From: Selenomonas bovis DSM 23594 | Lineage (GTDB): Bacteria; Bacillota; Negativicutes; Selenomonadales; Selenomonadaceae | Length of the DNA stretch: 35,671 nucleotides | NCBI RefSeq assembly: GCF_000381005.1 | Contig: NZ_KB908400.1 | Span: 1 to 35,671, forward strand | Direction of reading: 5' to 3' | Shown: in pieces, positions 17,841 to 27,147 of the stretch | How the letters are laid out: every line of letters starts with the position of its first letter | How positions within the stretch are numbered: the stretch's first letter is position 1 | Notes under the pieces: generated by a model | What the model saw: only the letters and a program-made list of their open reading frames with translations | What the model was told of the DNA's origin: nothing | The model's database searches: none | Made by a program: the position numbers and the translations under genes

Positions 17841-18026
17841 TCACGCCAAGAGATCGACATTCGCCCCGAGGTTCGGGTCGAGGCTCTCCTGCATCTCGTC
17901 GAGCAGCTGCCCAACGTTTTCTGAGGAGCTCTCCATCGCCATCTTGAGGACGGCGACGCCCATGTCCTGCGTCGCGCGCTGCTGGCTCATGCCGACGGAG
18001 AGCGTCGCAATGCTCATCGTATCCAT
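17841..18026 (-). CDS. YjfB-like small putative motility protein
   Basis: The 61 residues MDTMSIATLSVGMSQQRATQDMGVAVLKMAMESSSENVGQLLDEM match the pattern of the YjfB family, short proteins named in Bacillus as putatively motility-linked. The biochemical role is unknown. The ATG has a strong AAGGAGGG site, and a promoter (TTCACG-17-TATAAT) lies in the 3' end of the upstream transporter gene. The sequence has the family's central QQ, VLKMAMES and final short acidic helix. It fits a flagellated host that also carries the chemoreceptor at 31557-32375. Confidence 0.8.
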   Translation of the reverse strand: MDTMSIATLSVGMSQQRATQDMGVAVLKMAMESSSENVGQLLDEMQESLDPNLGANVDLLA

Positions 18027-18066
18027 ACCATTCCCTCCTTGGAATCCTCTTCGCTATTTCGCTGAT

Positions 18067-18987
18067 TCAATTATACCGCATTTCGCAGGCTTCGTGAAGG
18101 TCTGCGCGCGATTTCTTCCGCGGCGCGGGCACGCGGTTGCCGACGAGGATGCCACCGAAGATCAGCGCGATGCCGAGCCACGCGAGTGGCGAGACCGCCT
18201 CGCCGAGCACGAAATGCGCGGAGAGCATGGCGATGACGAGTTCCGAGGTCGTGAGGATGCCGGCGAGCCCGAGGCCCGTATGAGGGATGCCGATGGCGAA
18301 GAGGAGCGGCGGCAGCGTCACGCCGAGCAGGCCGAGCGGCAGACCGTAGGGCAACACCGCGAGAAAGGCGTCCGCGCTCGTGAGGAACGTCGGCGGCAGC
18401 GCCGTGAACACGACAGCCGCGCCGCCGCAGGCCATGATGGCCGCCTTGCACACGGGCGGCACCTCGCGCGCCACCGTACCGCTCACGAGCAGCACGATGG
18501 CATAGCTGAGCGCGGCGAGCAGGCCGAGCACGACGCCCCGCACATCCGCCGTGAGGGGCGCGCCCGTGAGCACGCCGCTCGCGAGCAGCGACCCCGGCAG
18601 CAGCAGGATGAGCGCGGCGAGCTTTTGCCGCGCCGGCCACGCGCGTCGCAGGATCGCCTCGAGCACGAGCGCGATCACGATGTACTGGAAGAGCAGCACG
18701 ACCGCGAGCGAGGCGGAGACCGACACGAGCGCGTGGTAGTAAAAGAGCGTCGTGCCGCCCGTCGGCACGCCCGCCGCGAGCATCACGAGCACCTGCCGCG
18801 CCGTCAGCTGCCGCGGCCGCGCGCGCCACGCGGGAATCAGCAGAAGCAGCCCCCCGAAGAAAAACTGTCCGCTCGACACGCCGCTCCTGTCGATGCCCGC
18901 CGCGTAGGCCAGCTTGACGATGGTCGAAAGAATCCCATAACATGCCCCGCCGAGAAAGACGAGCAATGGATAACGATACCTTGACAA
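18067..18987 (-). CDS. DMT-superfamily (EamA) transporter
   Basis: A 306-residue inner-membrane protein with ten predicted helices in two EamA repeats (LLVFLGGACYGILSTIVKLAYAAG near the start; GLLAALSYAIVLLVSG at the second repeat; LGEAVSPLAWLGIALIFGGILVG at the end). Members export amino acids, metabolites or drugs; the substrate is not readable here. The start is TTG, chosen because GGGAGGG lies seven bases upstream and no ATG is near. Its leader contains copy B of the palindromic repeat. Confidence 0.88.
   Translation of the reverse strand: MSRYRYPLLVFLGGACYGILSTIVKLAYAAGIDRSGVSSGQFFFGGLLLLIPAWRARPRQLTARQVLVMLAAGVPTGGTTLFYYHALVSVSASLAVVLLFQYIVIALVLEAILRRAWPARQKLAALILLLPGSLLASGVLTGAPLTADVRGVVLGLLAALSYAIVLLVSGTVAREVPPVCKAAIMACGGAAVVFTALPPTFLTSADAFLAVLPYGLPLGLLGVTLPPLLFAIGIPHTGLGLAGILTTSELVIAMLSAHFVLGEAVSPLAWLGIALIFGGILVGNRVPAPRKKSRADLHEACEMRYN
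18070..18098 (-). promoter_or_regulatory. Promoter for the YjfB-like gene
   Basis: On the minus strand TTCACG and TATAAT are separated by 17 bases, within the final codons of the DMT gene and about 45 bases before the YjfB start. This would let the small gene be expressed independently. Confidence 0.5.
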
Positions 18988-19029
18988 ATGACTCCCTCCC
19001 TGATGCGCCAGCGCGGCGCAAACACAAAG

Positions 19030-19132
19030 CTACATGCACAAACGTCCACTTTGTGGACATTGTGCACCCGCCCTTACAGTAAATCCAGCCAATCGCGCTG
19101 CGCCTGCGGCTTGCGCTCTTGGGGATTTACAT
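19030..19132 (+). repeat. Palindromic intergenic repeat, copy B (uninterrupted)
   Basis: It starts CTACATGCACAAACGTCCAC. The first module is a hairpin with outer arms TGCACAA/TTGTGCA and inner arms GTCCAC/GTGGAC. The second is bounded by GTAAATCC and GGATTTAC, with GC-rich inner pairing. It matches copy A (5905-6168) once the MITE there is removed. It lies in the leader of the DMT gene. Confidence 0.75.
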
Positions 19133-19171
19133 AATAAAACGCCACACAGCCCTCATGAGTGCTGTGTGGCG
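19132..19171 (-). terminator. Terminator of the lepA-hemW transcript
   Basis: A perfect 11-bp stem (CGCCACACAGC with GCTGTGTGGCG) followed on the minus strand by TTTTATTA. It lies about 180 bases past the hemW stop; nothing else was seen in that gap. Confidence 0.8.
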
Positions 19172-19349
19172 AAACGGTCTGAACGACTAGACAGAAAAAT
19201 CCACATCCAAAATATGGTTTTCTATGAAATTGCACCTTCAGCGTAACAGGCGCGGCCGTTTTTGTCAAGGCAATACAGGTGCCAGCCTGCCTGCTGCCTC
19301 TGTCCGCGACCAAGATAAGACGTCTGCCGCAGGGCATCCCCTGCTCCCC

Positions 19350-20666
19350 TCACTCATCGAGCAGGAACGCCTCGAACACCCAGTTGCCGTACTTCATACC
19401 GAGCGGCGTGAGGCGTACGCCCTGCGCGTCCTCCTCGAGGAAGCCGCGCGCGCACATGCGCGCGATCGCGTCCGCGTAGACGCTCGCGAGCTCGCAGCCG
19501 AACCGCGCGGCGAACCGCGCGCGGTCGATGCCGCGTGCCGTGCGCAGCGCGAGGAACGCGAACTCCTCCATCGAGGTCGCGCGCGTCAGCGGCTCCTCCT
19601 CGCGGCGCGCGCGACCGCTCTCGCGCAGGGCCGCGAGATATTCCTCGATGCCGCGCGGATTCTCGTAGCGCTGACCATCGAGATACGAGTGCGCCGACGC
19701 GCCGACGCCGAGGTAGGGCACGTCCTGCCAGTAGCCGAGATTGTGGCGGCTCTCGAAGCCTGGCCGCGCGAAATTCGAGATCTCATAGCGCGCGTAGCCA
19801 GCCGCGGGGAGCGCCGTCGTCATGTAGTCGTACATGGCCTCGCTCTCCTCATCGGACGGCAGCGCGAGCCGCCCCGCCGCCTGCGCCCGCGCGAACGCCG
19901 TCCCCTCCTCGACCTGCAGGCCGTAGATGGAGATATGCTGCGGCGCGAGCGCGAGCGCCTGCCGCACGCTCGCCTCGAGCCCCGCGCGCGTCTGCCCCGG
20001 CAGGCCGTACATGAGATCGAGGCTGAGATTCCGGAAGCCCGCCGCGCGCGCCTGCCGCACCGCCACGCATGCCTCCGCCGCCGTATGGATGCGGCCGATG
20101 CGCCGGAGCAGCGCGTCGTCGAACGTCTGCACGCCAAACGACAGCCGGTTCACCCCGCCCGCGCGCAGGAGCGAGAGGTACGCGGCGTCCACCGTGCCGG
20201 GATTGCACTCACAGGTGAACTCGAGCGCGGCGGAGGCAGCAGCGTCCCGCGCGCGGTCTGACGATGCCGCCCCGCCACGTGCTCCTGGCGCTGCCGCCTG
20301 TCCCGCGGCCGCAGCAGCGCGCACCGCAGACACATCCTGCCGCGCCGCCTCCGCCCGCGGCCCGCCGTCCGCCGCGAGGAAATCCCGCAGCCCAGCGAGC
20401 AGCCGCTCCATCAGCGCGGGCGGCAGCGCCGTCGGCGTACCGCCGCCGAGGTAGACCGTGCGCGGCGGCCCCCATGCCGCGCGGAGCGGCGCGCCCTCGC
20501 GCGCGAGCTCTCCGAGCAGCGCCTCGACGTACGCCGCCATGCGCCCCGCCTGGCCCGCATACGATGGGAAGTCGCAGTAAAAGCATTTTTGCCGGCAGAA
20601 CGGCAGATGGACGTAGAGCCCCCAGCGGCGCGCGCCCGCCGCCCGCTCCTCCGCAGCCGCGCACAT
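19350..20666 (-). CDS. hemW: HemW-type radical SAM protein (heme chaperone, formerly HemN-like)
   Basis: Binds heme and a [4Fe-4S] cluster; it was long misannotated as the oxygen-independent coproporphyrinogen oxidase. The 438 residues show LYVHLPFCRQKCFYCDF with the CX3CX2C cluster motif (Cys24, 28, 31), VYLGGGTPTALP, ECNPGTVD, GVNRLSFGVQTFDDALLRRIGRIH and the HemW C-terminus. HemW lacks the extra N-terminal Cys of true HemN, as here. An Ala/Arg-rich insertion of about 45 residues (near 105-150) is unusual. The ATG lies one base after the lepA stop, so translation is probably coupled; a TTG three codons earlier is possible. Confidence 0.92.
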   Translation of the reverse strand: MCAAAEERAAGARRWGLYVHLPFCRQKCFYCDFPSYAGQAGRMAAYVEALLGELAREGAPLRAAWGPPRTVYLGGGTPTALPPALMERLLAGLRDFLAADGGPRAEAARQDVSAVRAAAAAGQAAAPGARGGAASSDRARDAAASAALEFTCECNPGTVDAAYLSLLRAGGVNRLSFGVQTFDDALLRRIGRIHTAAEACVAVRQARAAGFRNLSLDLMYGLPGQTRAGLEASVRQALALAPQHISIYGLQVEEGTAFARAQAAGRLALPSDEESEAMYDYMTTALPAAGYARYEISNFARPGFESRHNLGYWQDVPYLGVGASAHSYLDGQRYENPRGIEEYLAALRESGRARREEEPLTRATSMEEFAFLALRTARGIDRARFAARFGCELASVYADAIARMCARGFLEEDAQGVRLTPLGMKYGNWVFEAFLLDE

Positions 20667-20667
20667 C

Positions 20668-22464
<1,797 letters not shown>

Positions 22465-22680
22465 ATTTCCTCTCCTCAAAATCCTGCGGCTCCCCGCGGG
22501 ATGCAGCTTGCTGTCTTCCGTGTCCGTCGGCGCAGCCGCCGTACCGCCGCGCCGCCCTGGAAAAATTTCCTCCATTATATCATCCCTGCCGCGCCCGTGG
22601 CAAGAAAGCCGCGGCCGTGCGTCCCCCGCCGCGCTCCCTGCGCCGCACCTGCGAAAATCGCACGCGGCGAGAAATAAAGG

Positions 22681-22709
22681 TTGCTTTTTCCCCGGCGGCA
22701 TGCTATCAT
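22681..22709 (+). promoter_or_regulatory. Promoter of rpsT
   Basis: TTGCTT and TATCAT separated by 17 bases, about 38 bases before the TTG start codon of rpsT. Confidence 0.65.
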
Positions 22710-22746
22710 ATTCTAGTATTGTACGAAAGATAAGGGGGTGAATTAC

Positions 22747-23013
22747 TTGCCGAACATCAAAGCTTCGATCCTTAGTGTGAAATCCGACGCAAAGCGCCAC
22801 GCAAAGAACGCTGCTGAGAAGTCCCGTGTCCGCACGGCTTCCCGCCGCGTCCTCGATGCCGTTGAGGCTGGAAACGCTGATGAAGCGAAATCCCTCCTTA
22901 CGCTCGCTTGCAAGACGATCGACCAGGCGGCTGCGAACCACGTATACCACAAGAACTGCGCGGCCCGCAAGAAGTCCCGTCTGGCCCGCAAGGTCAACGC
23001 ACTTGCCAAATAA
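22747..23013 (+). CDS. rpsT: 30S ribosomal protein S20
   Basis: An 88-residue, Lys/Arg-rich small-subunit protein that binds 16S rRNA. It starts (M)[42 protein letters not shown] and ends [23 protein letters not shown], the S20 pattern throughout. I take the TTG at 22747 as start because it yields the conserved MPNIK terminus and AAGGGGGTG lies six bases upstream; the GTG nine bases earlier is part of that ribosome site. It is monocistronic, divergent from lepA, and ends at a clear terminator. Confidence 0.97.
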   Translation: MPNIKASILSVKSDAKRHAKNAAEKSRVRTASRRVLDAVEAGNADEAKSLLTLACKTIDQAAANHVYHKNCAARKKSRLARKVNALAK

Positions 23014-23057
23014 TCTTTGCGATAAGATACGGAAAGGGATGCCCCGGCATCCTTCAC

Positions 23058-23081
23058 GCCTCCCTTCGGGGAGGCTTTTTT
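23058..23081 (+). terminator. Terminator of rpsT
   Basis: Stem GCCTCCC/GGGAGGC with a TTCG tetraloop followed by six T. Confidence 0.93.
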
Positions 23082-23260
23082 CGTGCACGCACTCTGGCGC
23101 GACCGCGCTGCTGCGCCGTAAAATCTCCTCCCCATTCGCCGTGAAATCCGCTATAATAGACATATATCCTATTTATTTATGCATCCATAGCCGGTCCCGC
23201 GTCGCGCGGCTGACAGCCAGGTATCCGGCCCGGCATCCGTCTTTGATTGGAGGTATTGCC

Positions 23261-23755
23261 ATGATTTCTCCCCACGAGCAGCCGCTCACCGCGGAGCTGC
23301 AGGCGAAAATCGACCTCGTGCTCGAGTCGCACGACTACGACCCGACGCAGATCGTCGGCATCCTGCTCGAGGTGCAGGACCTCGAGCCGCTGCACTACGT
23401 CCCGCAGCCCGTCGCCTACTATATCGCACAGAAGCTCTCGATGCGCGTGACGAACATCTACGACATCCTTTGCTTCTACGATCAGCTCTCCGACCAACCG
23501 CGCGCCCGCTACCCCATCCAAGTCTGCAGCTCCATCGCCTGCCGCGTCAACGCGAGCGAGCAGCTCGCCGATACGCTGAAGCGGCTGCTCGGCATCGACT
23601 ACGGCGAGACGACGTACGACGGCCGCTTCACGCTCGAGCGCATCACCTGCTTCGGCGCCTGCGACCGCGCGCCCGCCGTGCGCATCAACGGCCACGTCTA
23701 CGACCACCTCGACTCCGAGGAGAAGATCCGCGCGCTCCTCGAGAGCCTGGACTAA
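23261..23755 (+). CDS. hydC: NAD-linked [FeFe] hydrogenase subunit, NuoE-like [2Fe-2S] protein
   Basis: A thioredoxin-fold electron-transfer subunit related to NuoE/HndA that links the diaphorase and catalytic subunits. The 164 residues have an N-terminal helical part and four cluster ligands in two pairs: VCSSIACRVN (CX4C) and ITCFGACDRAP (CX3C). The ATG follows TTGGAGG. A TATAAT box lies about 105 bases upstream, without a good -35. The hydB gene starts 12 bases after the stop. Length is normal for the family. Confidence 0.92.
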   Translation: MISPHEQPLTAELQAKIDLVLESHDYDPTQIVGILLEVQDLEPLHYVPQPVAYYIAQKLSMRVTNIYDILCFYDQLSDQPRARYPIQVCSSIACRVNASEQLADTLKRLLGIDYGETTYDGRFTLERITCFGACDRAPAVRINGHVYDHLDSEEKIRALLESLD

Positions 23756-23767
23756 GGAGGCTTTCCC

Positions 23768-25024
23768 ATGCAAGCAAGCAAATTCCTCACGGCGAACTTC
23801 GGCCGCTACGACACCTCCTCCATCGGCTCCTACATGAACATCGGCGGCTTCACGGCGCTCCGCAAGGCCGTCACGATGGACGGCGAGGACATCGCCGCCC
23901 TCATCGCCGCGAACAAGGTCAAGGGCCGCGGCGGCGCCGCCTACGACATGGGGCGCAAGTGGTCGCAGGCCCGCGCCGTCAAGGGCGAGAACAAGGTCAT
24001 CATCTGCAACGCCGACGAGGGCGAGACGACGACGTTCAAGGACCGCGAGCTCATCCGCCAGGATCCCTTCAACCTCATCGAGGCGATGATCATCGCGGGC
24101 TACGTCATGGGCGCGACGGACGGCTACATCTACATGCGCGCCGAGTACGCCTGCTTCCGCCCGCTGCTCCAAAACGCCATCCGCCAGGCGAAAAGCTACG
24201 GCTTCCTCGGCACGAACATCCTCGGCCGCGGCTTCGACTTCCGCCTGCATCTCTACTCCGGCGCGGGCGCCTACGTCTGCGGCGAAGGCACGGCGCTCAT
24301 CCGCTCCATCGAGGGCAAGGCGGGCCGCCCGCGCATGAAACCGCCGTTCATCAAGGTCAGCGGCCTTTTCGCGCGCCCGACCTGCCTCAACAACGTCGAG
24401 AGCCTCTCGCTCGTGCCGCATCTCCTGCTCGACGCGGAGAAGCGCTACGCCTCGCTCGGCACCGAGGAGTCGCGCGGCACGAAGATGGTGAGCGTCGCGG
24501 GCAACGTCAATCACCCGGGCGCTTTTGAAATCCCCTTCGGCACGAAGCTCCGCGACATCATCGCGCTCGCGGGCGGCGTGCAAGGCGGCCGCCGCATCTC
24601 CCTCTTGCAGCTCGGCGGCGCCTCCGGCAAGGTACAGGCGGGCACGGACGAAGTGCTCGATACGCCCTACACCTACGAGGATCTCGCCGCCATCGGCCTC
24701 ACGGTCGGCTCCGGCGGCATCCTCGTCATCGACGAGCGCACGAGCGTCATCGACTTTTTGCGCATGAACCAGGAATTCTTCTCCGAGGAATGCTGCGGCC
24801 AGTGTACGCCCTGCCGCGAGGGCAACGTGCACATCGCGCTCTTCCTCGAAAAGCTCAAGGCGGGCACCATCACGGCGGAGGAGATCGGCCTCATGGGCGG
24901 CATCGCCGAGGTCATGAGCCGCTCGTCGCTCTGCGGACTCGGCGAGACCGCGCAGAACAGTCTGCTCTCCGCCATGCACGTTTTCCCAGAAGTCTTCACC
25001 GCAGGAGGTGCGCATCATGAGTGA
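23768..25024 (+). CDS. hydB: NAD-linked [FeFe] hydrogenase diaphorase subunit, NuoF-like
   Basis: Binds FMN and NAD(H) and one [4Fe-4S] cluster. The 418 residues carry the NuoF core: GRGGAAYDMGRKW (about 56-68), NADEGETTTFKDRELI, YVCGEGTALIRSIEGKAGRPRMKPPF, the SLBB-like segment AGNVNHPGAFEIPFGTKLRDII, and the cluster ligands ECCGQCTPC with a distal Cys in SLCGLG. It lacks the thioredoxin-like N-terminus and ferredoxin C-terminus of large HydB proteins. Several glycine-loop residues differ from canonical NuoF (see findings). Its last eight bases overlap hydA. Confidence 0.92.
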   Translation: MQASKFLTANFGRYDTSSIGSYMNIGGFTALRKAVTMDGEDIAALIAANKVKGRGGAAYDMGRKWSQARAVKGENKVIICNADEGETTTFKDRELIRQDPFNLIEAMIIAGYVMGATDGYIYMRAEYACFRPLLQNAIRQAKSYGFLGTNILGRGFDFRLHLYSGAGAYVCGEGTALIRSIEGKAGRPRMKPPFIKVSGLFARPTCLNNVESLSLVPHLLLDAEKRYASLGTEESRGTKMVSVAGNVNHPGAFEIPFGTKLRDIIALAGGVQGGRRISLLQLGGASGKVQAGTDEVLDTPYTYEDLAAIGLTVGSGGILVIDERTSVIDFLRMNQEFFSEECCGQCTPCREGNVHIALFLEKLKAGTITAEEIGLMGGIAEVMSRSSLCGLGETAQNSLLSAMHVFPEVFTAGGAHHE

Positions 25025-26765
25025 ACCATCGACCGAGCTCGTCCATCTGACCATCAACCACATCCCCGTCGCCGTGCCGAAGGGCACGAAGATCATGCAG
25101 GCGGCGGCGAAAATCCACATCGACATCCCGCACCTCTGCTACCATGAGGATCAGCGCATCAAGGCGCACTGCCGCCTCTGCTCCGTCGAAGTCACGGGGC
25201 GCCGCCGCCTCTACGCGGCCTGCTCGACCGAGTGCTGGGAGGGCATGGAGGTGCACACGGACACGCCGATCGTGCGCAATACCCAGATTGCCATCCTCCA
25301 GCTCATGCTCGCGAACCACAACCGCGACTGCCTGAGCTGCCCGCGCAACCAGAACTGCGACCTCCAGCACCTCGTGAGCCGGTTCAACATCCTGCGCTCC
25401 CCGCTGCCCTCCGTCGTCCGCGACACGCAGCGCATCGTCACGAACCCCTCCATCGTGCGCGACCCGAGCAAGTGCATCCGCTGTGGCCGCTGCATCCGCG
25501 CCTGCAAGGACGTGCAGGGCATCGCGGCGCTGACCTACGCGCACAGGAGCAGCGACATCGTCGTCACGACGGCCTACGACAAACCCATGGAGGCGACGGA
25601 CTGCGTGCTCTGCGGCCAGTGCACCCTCGTCTGCCCGACGGGCGCCATCGTCGAGCGCGACGCGACGCAGCGCGTGCTGCGCGCGCTCCAGGATAAATCG
25701 AAGCACGTCATCGTCCAGGTCGCGCCCGCCGTGCGCGTCGCGCTCGGCGACGCCTTCGGCCTCGGCGCGGGCGCGATCGCGACGGGCCAGATGGTCACGG
25801 CGCTCAAGCTCCTCGGCTTCGACAAGGTCTTCGACACGAACTTCGGCGCCGACCTCACGATCATGGAGGAGGGCTACGAGTTCCTCGACCGCCTGCAGCA
25901 CGGCGGCGTCCTGCCGATGCTCACCTCCTGCTGCCCGGCCTGGGTGACCTACATGGAAAAGGAGTACGGCAGCTCCCTCGCCCACCTCTCGAGCGCGAAA
26001 TCCCCGATGGGCATGTTCGGCGCCGTCGCCAAGACCTACTACGCAGAAAAGGCGGACATCCCCGCCAAGGACATCGTGACCGTCGCCATCATGCCCTGCA
26101 CGGCGAAAAAGGCCGAGGCCCAGCGCCCCGGCCTCGGCCGCGGCGGCCAGCCAGACATCGACTACGTCCTCACGACGCGCGAGCTCATCAAGCTCATCAA
26201 ATACGTCGGCCTCACCTTCCGCGACCTGCCGGAGAGCCCGTTCGACAGCCCGCTCGGCGAGGCGACGGGCGCGGGCGCCATCTTCGGCGCGACGGGCGGC
26301 GTCATGGAGGCCGCGCTGCGCACCGTCGTCGAGAAGGCCACGGGGAAACCGCTCGACACCATCGAGTTCACCGCCGTGCGCGGCATGGAAGGCATCCGCG
26401 AGGCGAGCCTCGACATCGCGGGCCGCACCGTCCGCGTCGCCGTCTGCCATACGCTGAAGAATGCCGCGAAGCTCATGGCCGCCGTCAGGAGCGGCACGAG
26501 CCCCTACGACTTCATCGAAGTCATGGCCTGCCCCGGCGGCTGCGCGGGCGGCGGCGGCCAGCCCATCGGCACGCGGCGCGCCGTCACCGCGCAGCGCATC
26601 GCCTCCCTCTACGAGATCGACCGCAGCCTGCCCCGCAGGAAGTCGCACGAGAACCCCGAGATCCAGAAGCTCTACGCGGACGCCCTCGACGCCCCGCTGA
26701 GCTCCAAGGCGCACAACCTCCTGCACACGACCTACCAGGCCGTCCCACCCGCCTATACGTTCTAA
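25017..26765 (+). CDS. hydA: [FeFe] hydrogenase catalytic subunit
   Basis: Reversible H2 formation, here probably driven by NADH through HydB/HydC. The 582 residues contain, in order, a [2Fe-2S] domain (HLCYHEDQRIKAHCRLC), the His-ligated cluster HNRDCLSCPRNQNC, two [4Fe-4S] motifs (CIRCGRCIRACK, CVLCGQCTLVCPTG) and the H-cluster domain. L1 is TSCCPAW (Cys305/306), L2 is MPCTAKKAE (Cys361), and L3 is EVMACPGGCAGGGGQP (Cys505 and Cys509). All H-cluster ligands are present. The ATG at 25017 has AGGAGG upstream. The maturases HydE, HydF and HydG are not in the window. A MITE abuts the stop codon. Confidence 0.96.
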   Translation: MSEPSTELVHLTINHIPVAVPKGTKIMQAAAKIHIDIPHLCYHEDQRIKAHCRLCSVEVTGRRRLYAACSTECWEGMEVHTDTPIVRNTQIAILQLMLANHNRDCLSCPRNQNCDLQHLVSRFNILRSPLPSVVRDTQRIVTNPSIVRDPSKCIRCGRCIRACKDVQGIAALTYAHRSSDIVVTTAYDKPMEATDCVLCGQCTLVCPTGAIVERDATQRVLRALQDKSKHVIVQVAPAVRVALGDAFGLGAGAIATGQMVTALKLLGFDKVFDTNFGADLTIMEEGYEFLDRLQHGGVLPMLTSCCPAWVTYMEKEYGSSLAHLSSAKSPMGMFGAVAKTYYAEKADIPAKDIVTVAIMPCTAKKAEAQRPGLGRGGQPDIDYVLTTRELIKLIKYVGLTFRDLPESPFDSPLGEATGAGAIFGATGGVMEAALRTVVEKATGKPLDTIEFTAVRGMEGIREASLDIAGRTVRVAVCHTLKNAAKLMAAVRSGTSPYDFIEVMACPGGCAGGGGQPIGTRRAVTAQRIASLYEIDRSLPRRKSHENPEIQKLYADALDAPLSSKAHNLLHTTYQAVPPAYTF

Positions 26766-26923
26766 GGAACCGCTGATTAAATGAGGTGCTCCGGATTTAC
26801 GTGGATGCGCTGTACTCTTCGGAGACGAACCGCAGGCGTAGCCGAAGCTACGCTGAGGATGGTCGACGACGAGAGGACAGTGCAGACGCGTGAAGACGGA
26901 GTGCCGAATTCATCAGTGGTTCC
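26766..26923 (+). mobile_element. 158-bp MITE, copy B
   Basis: Same ends (GGAACCGCTGATT ... ATCAGTGGTTCC), length and orientation as copy A, with 11 substitutions and no gaps. It is flanked by CTAA on both sides (26762-26765 and 26924-26927), a 4-bp target duplication that includes the hydA stop codon. It has no coding capacity of its own. Confidence 0.87.
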
Positions 26924-27041
26924 CTAAGCCACAGCGGGCGCCTGCCATCCGCCGTCTGGTATGCCGCCCGCGCGCACCAGCCGCGCAGAAAGCGACAGCG
27001 CGCAAGGAAACGCGGCACCCTGCATCCATACATCAGCACAC

Positions 27042-27091
27042 AACGCAGCCCCTCGGCCGCGGCATCTCTGCCGCCGCCGAGGGGCTGCGTT
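27042..27091. terminator. Strong hairpin between converging hydA and hyuA
   Basis: A perfect 16-bp stem (AACGCAGCCCCTCGGC with its complement) and an 18-base loop. The downstream tract on the plus strand is only moderately T-rich (GTTTCTATC). It probably ends both the hydrogenase and the hydantoinase transcripts. The rest of the gap between 26924 and 27147 shows nothing recognisable. Confidence 0.7.
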
Positions 27092-27147
27092 TCTATCTGG
27101 CTTTTCCCGCCGCCAGATGGCTTTGTCCGCTCTGCCTTCCGCGCCGC

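Noticed and set aside
19350-20666. Annotation as oxygen-independent coproporphyrinogen III oxidase HemN
   Set aside because: The cluster motif is CX3CX2C without the additional HemN-specific N-terminal Cys and extension, which fits HemW.
22465-23163. N-terminal extension of lepA and its overlap with rpsT
   Set aside because: The extra 233 codons have no similarity to LepA, cross the rpsT gene and promoter, and the ATG at 22464 has a proper ribosome site.
26766-26923. MITE copies as a conserved non-coding RNA
   Set aside because: Flank duplications and the reconstructable empty site explain them better as insertions; an RNA role for the inserted sequence remains possible but has no support.
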